NCBI GenBank assembly: GCA_947570515.1
Contig: CANOUM010000032.1
Coordinates: forward strand, 1 to 12,877
DNA: 12,877 bases
Source of the DNA: an uncultured Clostridia bacterium
Lineage (GTDB): Bacteria > Bacillota > Clostridia > Lachnospirales > Bianqueaceae
Reading direction: 5' to 3'
In this document: positions 6,820 to 12,877 of the stretch, in pieces
Numbering within the stretch: position 1 is the stretch's first letter
Layout of the letters: every line of letters starts with the position of its first letter
Notes under the pieces: model-generated
The model's input: the letters and a program-made list of their open reading frames with translations, nothing else
What the model was told of the DNA's origin: nothing
Databases searched by the model: none
Translations under genes and position numbers: made by a program

Positions 6820-7406
6820 GAGAAGCATTGATTACAAGAAAAACAAACGAAACACAAATTGAGCTGCGCTTGCAATTAGAGGGAAGCGGCGTTTGTCATT
6901 CCCAAACAGGAATTGGGTTTTTAGATCATATGCTGACAGCCATGACGAAACAGAGCCGATTTAATTTGGATATTCAGTGTCAGGGAGATTTGGAAGTAGA
7001 CGCTCATCATTCAGTGGAAGACATCGGGATTGTGCTAGGGCAAGCGCTCTCCCAGGCACTGGGAGATATGAGGGGAATCTATCGTTACGGAAGTGCTGCG
7101 CTGCCTATGGACGATGCCTTTCTGCTTGTGGGGCTTGATCTGTGCGGACGCAGCTATCTAAATTATGACATAGCATTACCGGCACAGAAAGTGGGCGATT
7201 TTGATACAGAACTGGTGAAAGAGTTTTTCTTAGGGTTTTCCCGCCATGCGGGGGCAACACTTCATATCAAGCAAATTGCCGGAGAAAATACACATCATCT
7301 GATAGAATGTCTATTTAAAACATTTGGGAAGGCCTTGCGTGAGGCCTGTGCTAAAGATCCGCTGACAGAGGGAGAAATTCCTTCCACAAAAGGAATTTTG
7401 ATATAA
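6816..7406 (+). CDS. hisB: Imidazoleglycerol-phosphate dehydratase HisB, single domain
   Basis: HisB removes water from imidazole glycerol phosphate to give imidazole acetol phosphate, using manganese bound in a 24-mer. This 196-residue protein is only the dehydratase domain; it has no HAD phosphatase half of the enterobacterial kind. Metal-binding motifs of the internally duplicated fold are FLDHML (35-40), AHHSVEDIG (63-71), SRHAGATLH (142-150) and HHLIECLFK (160-168), and the protein ends with the usual PSTKGIL. It begins within the hisC stop (ATGA overlap), with GAGG upstream. The histidinol phosphate phosphatase step is not encoded here or elsewhere in the his block. Confidence 0.96.
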   Translation: MREALITRKTNETQIELRLQLEGSGVCHSQTGIGFLDHMLTAMTKQSRFNLDIQCQGDLEVDAHHSVEDIGIVLGQALSQALGDMRGIYRYGSAALPMDDAFLLVGLDLCGRSYLNYDIALPAQKVGDFDTELVKEFFLGFSRHAGATLHIKQIAGENTHHLIECLFKTFGKALREACAKDPLTEGEIPSTKGILI

Positions 7407-7424
7407 AGGAGGAGCTTGCTTACT

Positions 7425-8051
7425 ATGATTGCAGTGATTGATTATGGGGTCGGCAATATTTTTTCGCTCACAGCTTCATTAGCGCATTTGCAGATTGAAA
7501 GTCAGCTGACAAAGGATCCTGCCATGATAGAAGCGGCAGACGGCATTATTTTACCCGGAGTCGGCGCCTTTGGCGATGCGGCTCGAAAACTGGAGGAATC
7601 CGGACTTAAGGAGCATATCATTAAACAAGCACAAAAAAAGCCTCTGCTAGGGATTTGTTTAGGTATGCAGCTATTGTTTGAAAAAAGCTATGAATATGGA
7701 GAGCATGAAGGGCTTGGCCTCCTTCCAGGCATAATTTGCTCACTTCGGAAAGCGATCCCAAATCCGGAAGCGCTGGTTCCGCATATGGGATGGAATCAGC
7801 TGCGGGTGTTAAAGCAAGATGGGATTCTATCTCCGCTTTCAAAACATTCCAGCGTTTATTTTGTTCATTCTTATTATGCCTGCGAATGCGAGCAGGTACT
7901 GCTGGCTGATGCCGAATATGAAGGAATATCGATCCCGGCGATTGTAGGACAAGGATCTGTTTATGGAATGCAGTTCCATTCGGAAAAGAGCGGAAAAGAA
8001 GGGCTTGCTCTTTTGCAGCAGTTTGCTGCTTTGGCGAATCGTCCGGAGTAA
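7425..8051 (+). CDS. hisH: Imidazole glycerol phosphate synthase, glutaminase subunit HisH
   Basis: HisH is the class I glutamine amidotransferase half of IGP synthase. It makes ammonia from glutamine and passes it to HisF. The 208-residue protein shows AVIDYGVGNI (3-12), the oxyanion strand LPGVGAFGDA (43-52), nucleophile C78 in GICLGMQLLFE (76-86), and the H185 and E187 dyad in GMQFHSEKS (181-189). All catalytic residues are intact. The frame can open at a TTG at 7416, but that codon would sit only 3 bases after AGGAGG and gives an N-terminus not seen in the family. The ATG at 7425 lies 10 bases past AGGAGGAG and is preferred. It follows hisB by 18 bases. Confidence 0.95.
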   Translation: MIAVIDYGVGNIFSLTASLAHLQIESQLTKDPAMIEAADGIILPGVGAFGDAARKLEESGLKEHIIKQAQKKPLLGICLGMQLLFEKSYEYGEHEGLGLLPGIICSLRKAIPNPEALVPHMGWNQLRVLKQDGILSPLSKHSSVYFVHSYYACECEQVLLADAEYEGISIPAIVGQGSVYGMQFHSEKSGKEGLALLQQFAALANRPE

Positions 8052-8074
8052 CCTGAAGAAAAGGAGAGAGAAGC

Positions 8075-8791
8075 ATGCAGATTTGGCCGGCGATTGATTT
8101 GTTAAATGGAAAGGCCGTTCGTCTTACACAAGGGCAGTATGAAGATGTAAAGGTATATTTTGATAATCCAAAGGAAATTTTAACCTATTTTGAATCGGCA
8201 GGAGCTACGCGGCTGCATCTGGTGGATTTAGCGGGAGCAAGAGATGGCAGCATGAGTCATTTTGAGACGATTCGTGAATTGGTAGAAGGAAGCCGACTAC
8301 AGATTGAAGTAGGCGGCGGAATCCGAACGGAAGAACGGATTCAGTCTTATTTAGAGGCGGGAGCCAGCCGGGTCATTTTAGGAACGGCAGCGGCTGAGGA
8401 TTTTTCATTCCTGCAAAAAATGGTAGACCGATATCAAGAGAAAATTGTCGTAGGGGTTGATGCCAAAGAAGGCAGAGTGGCTTTGCGCGGGTGGAAGGAT
8501 GTCACAACACTTTCAGCAGCAGCTTTTTGCAAAGAATTAGAAAAGCTGGGCGTATGCGCGGTGATCTACACCGACATTGCCAGGGACGGAGGCCTCAGCG
8601 GTACCAATTTGCCTTTATATCAGCAGCTAAAGCAGGAGCTGACAATCCCGATCATCGCCTCCGGCGGTATTACCTATCTGGAGGAAATTGAAAAATTAAA
8701 AGAGATTGGCATAGCCGGAGCCATCGTCGGCAAGGCTCTCTATGAAGGCAGACTGGATCTAAAAAAAGTGCTGGAGGTGGCAGCATGTTAG
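8075..8791 (+). CDS. hisA: ProFAR isomerase HisA
   Basis: HisA is a (beta-alpha)8-barrel enzyme that isomerises ProFAR to PRFAR by an Amadori rearrangement. The 238-residue protein has the catalytic pair D8 (WPAIDLLNGKAVRL) and D129 (VVGVDAKEG), the two phosphate-binding loops VGGGIRTEE (79-87) and ASGGITYLEEI (195-205), the substrate-contacting W140 (LRGWKD) and YTDIARDG (165-172). These separate it from its paralogue HisF next door. Actinobacterial PriA, which also acts in tryptophan synthesis, is not indicated. AAGGAGAGAG precedes the ATG, 23 bases after hisH. Its TAG stop overlaps the hisF start by 7 bases. Confidence 0.95.
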   Translation: MQIWPAIDLLNGKAVRLTQGQYEDVKVYFDNPKEILTYFESAGATRLHLVDLAGARDGSMSHFETIRELVEGSRLQIEVGGGIRTEERIQSYLEAGASRVILGTAAAEDFSFLQKMVDRYQEKIVVGVDAKEGRVALRGWKDVTTLSAAAFCKELEKLGVCAVIYTDIARDGGLSGTNLPLYQQLKQELTIPIIASGGITYLEEIEKLKEIGIAGAIVGKALYEGRLDLKKVLEVAAC

Positions 8792-9546
8792 CCAAACGAA
8801 TCATTCCCTGTTTAGATGTACGGGATGGACGTGTAGTAAAAGGAAAGCAGTTTGCAGGAATTCGCGATGTCGAGGATCCTGTTACGATGGCGGCATTTTA
8901 TAATGAAGCAGGAGCAGATGAGCTGGTATTTTATGATATTACAGCTTCCGCTGAGGGACGAAAGATCTTTACCGATATGGTAAGAGAAGTAGCCAAACAG
9001 ATCTTCATTCCCTTAACTGTAGGCGGAGGCATAGGAACTCTGCAGGATTTTGACAGGGTTTTAGGAAGCGGGGCCGATAAGGTCAGCGTCAATTCAGGAG
9101 CACTCATCCATCCGGCCCTCATTGAAGAAGCCGCTCAAAAATACGGCGATCAATGCGTCGTGCTCTCCGTTGATGCCAAACGGGTAGTCAAAGAATTTAA
9201 TGTATTTACAAAAGGAGGCCGCGAGGATACAGGCCGCCTGCTCAAAACCTGGGTTAAAGAAGGCATAGAACGAGGAGCCGGCGAAATTGTGCTCAACAGT
9301 ATGGATATGGACGACGTAAAGAAGGGGTTTGATTTAGAGATGCTGGCTGAACTGGCTGAGTATAAGGTTCCCATCATTGCTTCCGGCGGCGCCGGAAAGA
9401 AAGAGGATTTTTTACAGCTTTTCCAAAAGATCCCCAGTGTCAGTGCAGGACTGGCCGCTTCCATCTTTCATTATCAAGAAGTAAAGATTGCAGATCTTAA
9501 AATGTATCTGGCGCAGAATCAGATTGCAGTCAGACAAATATATTAA
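8785..9546 (+). CDS. hisF: Imidazole glycerol phosphate synthase, cyclase subunit HisF
   Basis: HisF uses ammonia from HisH to turn PRFAR into imidazole glycerol phosphate and AICAR, the latter returning to purine synthesis. The 253-residue barrel has the catalytic aspartates D11 (IIPCLDVRDGRVVKG) and D130 (VLSVDAKR), the ammonia-gate region near its N-terminus, and phosphate loops LTVGGGIGT (77-85) and IIASGGAGKKEDF (197-209). The segment MDMDDVKKGFD (173-183) has Asp at 177 where most family members have Gly (MDxDGTKxG), a minor oddity of unknown effect. GGAGGTGG lies before the ATG, which sits inside the end of hisA. Confidence 0.95.
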   Translation: MLAKRIIPCLDVRDGRVVKGKQFAGIRDVEDPVTMAAFYNEAGADELVFYDITASAEGRKIFTDMVREVAKQIFIPLTVGGGIGTLQDFDRVLGSGADKVSVNSGALIHPALIEEAAQKYGDQCVVLSVDAKRVVKEFNVFTKGGREDTGRLLKTWVKEGIERGAGEIVLNSMDMDDVKKGFDLEMLAELAEYKVPIIASGGAGKKEDFLQLFQKIPSVSAGLAASIFHYQEVKIADLKMYLAQNQIAVRQIY

Positions 9547-9557
9547 GGAGGAACAAA

Positions 9558-10202
9558 ATGCAGCCCAAAGAGCTTAAATGGGATGAACAGGGCCTTATTC
9601 CTGTGATTGTCCAGGATTATGAGACGAAAAGAGTGCTGACTTTGGCCTATATGAACCAAGAAAGCCTTGCGATTACGCAGCAGGAGGGATATACCTGCTT
9701 TTGGTCAAGAAGCCGTAATCAGCTATGGAGAAAAGGCGAAACCAGCGGGCATGTACAAAAGGTGGTTTCTATTACAGCAGATTGTGATCAGGATGCCCTT
9801 CTTATAGAAGTTATAAAACAAGGGCCGGCATGTCACAAAGGGACGGATTCATGCTTTACAGAGATAATGCAGCAAAGGGAAGAAGAAGCATTTTCTCCTG
9901 AAAAGCTTTATGAGCTGCTGCTGCAACGAAAGAATGAGCTTCCGGAAGGATCTTACACAACCTATCTTTTTCAGAAGGGATTAGACAAGATTTTGAAAAA
10001 GGTGGGGGAGGAATGTACCGAGGTGATTATTGCTGCTAAATCGCAGGAGGGAAATGCAGAGCTCATTTATGAGCTGGCGGATCTGTACTATCACGCGATG
10101 GTGTTGATGCTGCAGCAGGGGGTTACACTGGATGAAGTCAGGCGCGAGTTAGCAGGGCGTCATGTAATTGATCAAAAAGTAAAACAGGAAAAAATGGTCT
10201 AA
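9558..10202 (+). CDS. hisIE: Bifunctional phosphoribosyl-AMP cyclohydrolase / phosphoribosyl-ATP pyrophosphatase HisIE
   Basis: One 214-residue chain carries both early steps after HisG. Residues about 1-110 are the HisI cyclohydrolase: LAYMNQESL (29-37), FWSRSRNQLWRKG and ETSGH (48-65), metal-site DCDQD (75-79) and CHKGTDSC (92-99), with zinc cysteines C76, C92 and C99. Residues about 115-205 are the HisE pyrophosphohydrolase, an all-helical MazG-like fold: TYLFQKGLDKILKKVGEE (135-152), TEVIIAAK (154-161) and ELADLYYH (172-179), which give the acidic magnesium site. This fusion is common in many bacteria. The ATG has AAGGAGG 7 bases upstream and follows hisF by 11 bases. It is the last gene of the his block, but no terminator follows before yqeG-aroE. 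Confidence 0.95.
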   Translation: MQPKELKWDEQGLIPVIVQDYETKRVLTLAYMNQESLAITQQEGYTCFWSRSRNQLWRKGETSGHVQKVVSITADCDQDALLIEVIKQGPACHKGTDSCFTEIMQQREEEAFSPEKLYELLLQRKNELPEGSYTTYLFQKGLDKILKKVGEECTEVIIAAKSQEGNAELIYELADLYYHAMVLMLQQGVTLDEVRRELAGRHVIDQKVKQEKMV

Positions 10203-10221
10203 ATCAGGAGGGCTTAAGGAT

Positions 10222-11652
10222 ATGCTGGAGATATTCAGGCCAAAGGAATATGTAAAATCGATTTTTGATATTGATTATGACGAACTATGGAATAAAGGGA
10301 TTCGCGGCTTACTTTTTGATATTGATAATACGCTTGCACCTTATGATGATCCTTTGCCTAATAAACCAACAGAGGAACTGGTTAAACAGCTTCGGGAGGT
10401 TGGGTTTTCGGTATGGATTATCTCTAACGGCAAAAAAGAACGGGTGCTTTCTTTTGCGAAGCGTCTTTCGGTGCCGGCGATTTGGAAAGCACGCAAGCCG
10501 TTTCCAACGGGAATCGGCCGCATTCGGCAAAAAATGAAACTGGAGCCAAAGCAAATTGCGATGATTGGCGATCAGCTTTTTACCGATATATGGGCAGGAA
10601 ACTTAGGGAAAATCTATAGTATTTTGGTAAAGCCAATCTCGGAGGAACGGGATGAATGGGTGACTAAAATCAAGCGTCAACCGGAACGTCATCTGATTGC
10701 TCATTTTAATCTGAATTTAAAAGGCCGTATCCGTCATTACCGGGAAAAGAAGGCTGTGATGCGAGTAGATGGATCTACGCAGCTGCTGGCCGTGATCGGT
10801 GATCCGATTGCCCATACGCTTTCACCTATGATTCATCAGATTTTTATTGAAGCACGCGGAGATCAGTTTGCCTATATGCCGTTTCAGGTTAAGCCGGACA
10901 ATCTGCAGTCAGCCATACAGGGCGCCTGGGGACTTGGAATCCGCGGCATCAATGTAACGATTCCTCATAAACAGACGGTTATGGAATGTACTTATGAGCT
11001 GGATCAGAGCGCGCGGCTTGTGGGTGCGGTAAACACTTTGAAATGGTCACCTAAAGGATATAAAGGATATAATACAGATGTGGACGGATTTACACAGCTG
11101 TTAAAGATAAACCGGATTCCTATCCGAGGGCAAAAGGTTTTGATTTTGGGAGCCGGAGGAGCCGCGCACAGCGCATTAACCGTTTGCTATCTGCAAGGGG
11201 CCAAGGAAGCTGTGATTTATAATCGTACGGCGCAGCGGGCAGAGGCACTTGTACAGGCTTTTAGAGAAAATTTGCAGGCGCTTAATCAGCAGGAAACGAT
11301 GGTTATGCGCTGTATCACAGCAGAAGAGCTGCTGCAAGAACCGTTTCCAATTGTGCTTCAGACAACGGCGGCTGGTATGTATCCCGATGTTGAGACACTG
11401 CCCGTGTATAATGAAGCCTTCTATCGTCAGATTCGGTATGCGGCGGATATGGTGTTTAATCCATTAGAGTCTGCTTTTTGTCTTAAAGTACGGGAATATG
11501 GCGGCTTTTCAGTAGGCGGCCTGTCTATGCTGTTTTATCAGGGACTTCGTTCCTATGAAATCTGGACAGGGAAGAACTTCAAGGAAAGAGAAAAGAAACG
11601 AATGCATGCCCGTTTTCAGCTGCTTGCAAAACGGAGGCTTGGCAATGAATAA
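10222..11652 (+). CDS. aroE: Fusion of YqeG-type HAD-IIIA phosphatase and shikimate dehydrogenase AroE
   Basis: A single unbroken 476-codon frame encodes two enzymes. Residues 1 to about 175 are a YqeG/PGP-phosphatase-like HAD domain with motif I FDIDNTLAPYDD (32-43, D33 and D35), motif II SNG (68-70), K92 in ARKPFP, and motif IV IGDQLFTD (115-122). It contains no cysteine. Residues about 187-455 are AroE, which reduces 3-dehydroshikimate with NADPH: VIGDPIAHTLSPMIH (191-205), NVTIPHK with catalytic K250, GAVNTL (268-273), YNTDVDGF with D286, nucleotide loop LGAGGAAHSA (309-318), NRT (334-336), and GGLSMLFYQG (432-441). The linker is basic (HYREKKAVMRVDGST). In Bacillus subtilis yqeG lies close to aroE, separated by yqeH, which fits a fusion after loss of the gene between. 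AGGAGG lies 10 bases before the ATG, 19 bases after hisIE. M180 may be an internal start for AroE alone. The HAD substrate is not known; yeast Gep4, a relative, acts on phosphatidylglycerophosphate. Confidence 0.92.
   Translation: MLEIFRPKEYVKSIFDIDYDELWNKGIRGLLFDIDNTLAPYDDPLPNKPTEELVKQLREVGFSVWIISNGKKERVLSFAKRLSVPAIWKARKPFPTGIGRIRQKMKLEPKQIAMIGDQLFTDIWAGNLGKIYSILVKPISEERDEWVTKIKRQPERHLIAHFNLNLKGRIRHYREKKAVMRVDGSTQLLAVIGDPIAHTLSPMIHQIFIEARGDQFAYMPFQVKPDNLQSAIQGAWGLGIRGINVTIPHKQTVMECTYELDQSARLVGAVNTLKWSPKGYKGYNTDVDGFTQLLKINRIPIRGQKVLILGAGGAAHSALTVCYLQGAKEAVIYNRTAQRAEALVQAFRENLQALNQQETMVMRCITAEELLQEPFPIVLQTTAAGMYPDVETLPVYNEAFYRQIRYAADMVFNPLESAFCLKVREYGGFSVGGLSMLFYQGLRSYEIWTGKNFKEREKKRMHARFQLLAKRRLGNE
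10747..10761 (+). promoter_or_regulatory. Possible internal ribosome binding site and start for AroE alone
   Basis: AAGAAGG (10747-10753) lies 5 bases before an in-frame ATG (10759-10761, M180 of the fusion). Starting there would give a 297-residue protein beginning MRVDGSTQLLAVIGDP, which is the normal shape of a free AroE. The site is imperfect next to the AGGAGG sites used elsewhere in the operon and may be chance in a Lys-rich linker. Confidence 0.3.
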
Positions 11653-12628
11653 AAGGAAAGATAACATCTATCTGATCGGCTATATGGGCTGTGGTAAAAC
11701 GACGGTCGGAAAGCTGTTAGCATGCAAAAGCGGTCGGGTTTTCTGCGATTTGGATCAGGAGATCGAACACAGAGAAGGGCAGTCGATATCTCAGATTTTT
11801 GAAACCAGAGGAGAGGTCTATTTTAGAGAATGTGAAAGTAAGGTTTTAGCGGAACTTTTACACACAAGCGGGCATATTATAGCATTAGGCGGAGGAACGA
11901 TCCTGCAGCAGAGAAACGTCAGATTACTTCAGGAGAAGCAGGCAGAAGTCATATGGCTGGATGTAAGTCCAGAGGAAATTTATCAGAGACTTCGGGAAGA
12001 TCATACCAGGCCTCTTTTAGAAACAGCAGTTACAGAAGATGAAAAAAGAAGACGGATTGCAGATATGATGACGCGCCGCAGGCCTTTTTATGAGGCGGCG
12101 GCTACAAGAAAACAGGAGGCAGATCGCATGAGCGCAGAAGAGATAGCACAAACACTGACAGAGTTACTGGAGCCTGCATCTTCCTGCAAGGTGTGGGTGA
12201 TGAACGGCCCCAATTTGAATTTTTTGGGCATTCGAGAGCCAGCTGTGTACGGAACGCAGAATTATGCGGCGCTTGTTTCTTATGTAGAGCAGGAAGGAGC
12301 AAAGCTGGGAATGAAGGTTTGCTGTATGCAGTCCAATCATGAAGGAGATCTGATTGATATGCTGCAGAATGCATATTATGAAGGAGTGGATGGTATTATC
12401 ATCAATCCGGGAGCATTGACCCATTATAGCTATGCTTTGCGGGATGCGATTGCATCAGTTCAAATCCCTGCGGTGGAGGTGCATTTGTCTGAGATTCAGG
12501 AACGGGAAGACTTTCGTCATATTAGTGTGACAGAGCCTGTGTGTATTGCGCAGATTAGCGGACTTGGATTTGCTTCTTATCAGGAGGGGTTAAGGCGACT
12601 CAAAGAATTTTTACAAAAAAACAGTTGA
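11645..12628 (+). CDS. aroK: Fusion of shikimate kinase AroK and type II 3-dehydroquinate dehydratase AroQ
   Basis: This 327-residue protein joins two shikimate enzymes. Residues 1 to about 172 are shikimate kinase, which phosphorylates shikimate: P-loop GYMGCGKTTVG (12-22), D35 and D37 in FCDLDQEIE, R61 (VYFRECE), ALGGGTI (80-86), lid region DHTRPLL (119-125) and the arginine cluster at 144-146. Residues about 182-327 are type II dehydroquinate dehydratase: VMNGPNLNFLG (185-195), Y202, QSNHEGDLID (229-238), NPGALTHYSYALRDA (254-268), and H280 with S282, R287 and R291 in EVHLSEIQEREDFR. Two positions often Asn and His there are E283 and Q285. The frame extends upstream to 11555, but the ATG at 11645 has GGAGG 7 bases before it and gives a normal AroK N-terminus. 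It overlaps the aroE end by 8 bases. The order is not pathway order, because AroQ acts two steps before AroK. Confidence 0.93.
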   Translation: MNKRKDNIYLIGYMGCGKTTVGKLLACKSGRVFCDLDQEIEHREGQSISQIFETRGEVYFRECESKVLAELLHTSGHIIALGGGTILQQRNVRLLQEKQAEVIWLDVSPEEIYQRLREDHTRPLLETAVTEDEKRRRIADMMTRRRPFYEAAATRKQEADRMSAEEIAQTLTELLEPASSCKVWVMNGPNLNFLGIREPAVYGTQNYAALVSYVEQEGAKLGMKVCCMQSNHEGDLIDMLQNAYYEGVDGIIINPGALTHYSYALRDAIASVQIPAVEVHLSEIQEREDFRHISVTEPVCIAQISGLGFASYQEGLRRLKEFLQKNS

Positions 12629-12653
12629 AAATTTTAAAAAAATCAGGTAAACT
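12625..12653 (+). promoter_or_regulatory. Candidate sigma-A promoter for efp
   Basis: TTGAAA (12625-12630, overlapping the aroK-aroQ stop codon) and TAAACT (12648-12653) are 17 bases apart. The predicted start near 12660 leaves a leader of about 58 bases before efp. The aro-efp gap of 90 bases is the longest same-strand gap in the rightward gene train, and no terminator hairpin is visible in it. The efp gene could therefore be served both by this promoter and by read-through. Confidence 0.45.
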
Positions 12654-12718
12654 ATAGACTCAAATGACGTATTTTTGTATTTTACAATTTGTAGATGAAT
12701 TCTTAGGAGGAATGAACT

Positions 12719-12877
12719 ATGGCAGATGTACTTAGCGCTGGCGAATTTAGAAATGGCGTTACCATTGAAATGGAAGGGAATATCTATACGATTATTGAAT
12801 TTCAGCATGTAAAACCGGGAAAAGGAGCGGCGTTTGTACGCACCAAATTAAAAAATATAATTGATGGCGGTGTAATT
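12719..12877 (+). CDS. efp: Elongation factor P, 5' part, cut by the window end
   Basis: The first 53 codons of elongation factor P are present, and the gene runs off the window with no stop. EF-P binds ribosomes stalled at proline runs and promotes peptide bond formation. The sequence MADVLSAGEFRNGVTI is a typical EF-P start, and KPGKGAAFVRTK (32-43) is the loop of domain I whose tip lysine (K35 here, in PGKG) reaches the peptidyl-transferase centre and is modified in some bacteria. No modification enzyme gene is visible. AGGAGG (12705-12710) lies 8 bases before the ATG. About 130 more residues are expected beyond the edge. Confidence 0.95.
   Translation, partial: MADVLSAGEFRNGVTIEMEGNIYTIIEFQHVKPGKGAAFVRTKLKNIIDGGVI

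Noticed and set aside
7621..8076. A 151-codon minus-strand open frame covering most of hisH.
   Set aside because: It is a shadow of hisH and has no recognisable domain or ribosome binding site.
9547..10221. Search for a terminator or promoter separating the his block from the aro block.
   Set aside because: No GC-rich hairpin with a T run and no -35/-10 pair is visible around hisIE or before yqeG-aroE, so the blocks are treated as continuous.
1..12877. Defence systems, prophage, transposons, CRISPR arrays, toxin-antitoxin pairs, tRNA or rRNA genes.
   Set aside because: Both strands are almost fully covered by core metabolic, spore-coat and translation genes. No repeats, transposase-like frames or cloverleaf sequences were seen.

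Overview
The window looks like chromosomal DNA of a spore-forming, low-to-moderate GC Gram-positive anaerobe of class Clostridia, most likely a gut Lachnospiraceae or close relative. This placement is an inference. It rests on a cotJA-cotJB-cotJC spore-coat operon, the short HisG plus HisZ type of ATP phosphoribosyltransferase, strong AGGAGG ribosome binding sites throughout, the Firmicutes his gene order, and yqeG next to aroE as in Bacilli. No mobile element, tRNA, rRNA or CRISPR array is visible.

Layout. Positions 15-50 hold a hairpin that ends a leftward operon. Positions 62-1350 (minus strand) hold that operon, cotJA-cotJB-cotJC, with a sigma-K-like promoter near 1414-1442. Divergent from it is a single Sfp-type 4'-phosphopantetheinyl transferase gene (1539-2051) with its own promoter. 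A near-consensus sigma-A promoter (2067-2095) then starts a long rightward gene train. It begins with a MacB/LolD-type ABC ATPase that has no permease gene beside it. It continues with hisZ-hisG-hisD-hisC-hisB-hisH-hisA-hisF-hisIE, a YqeG-AroE fusion and an AroK-AroQ fusion. Most junctions overlap or are spaced by about 40 bases or less. The window ends inside efp (elongation factor P), which may also have its own promoter. There is no gene-free stretch longer than 300 bases.

Function. The his genes encode every step from PRPP plus ATP to histidine except dephosphorylation of histidinol phosphate. HisB here is only the dehydratase, so the phosphatase must be elsewhere or be an unrecognised protein. 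The two fused proteins that follow supply three successive shikimate steps: AroQ (dehydroquinate dehydratase), AroE (shikimate dehydrogenase) and AroK (shikimate kinase). A his block therefore runs straight into an aro block with no visible terminator.

Most of the window is ordinary metabolism. The points worth a second look are the two domain fusions, the missing histidinol phosphatase beside a HAD-IIIA domain, the ABC ATPase without a permease heading a biosynthetic operon, the cysteine-rich extension of CotJA, and a 16-base palindrome over the cotJA start codon. I did not see a clearly undescribed system.
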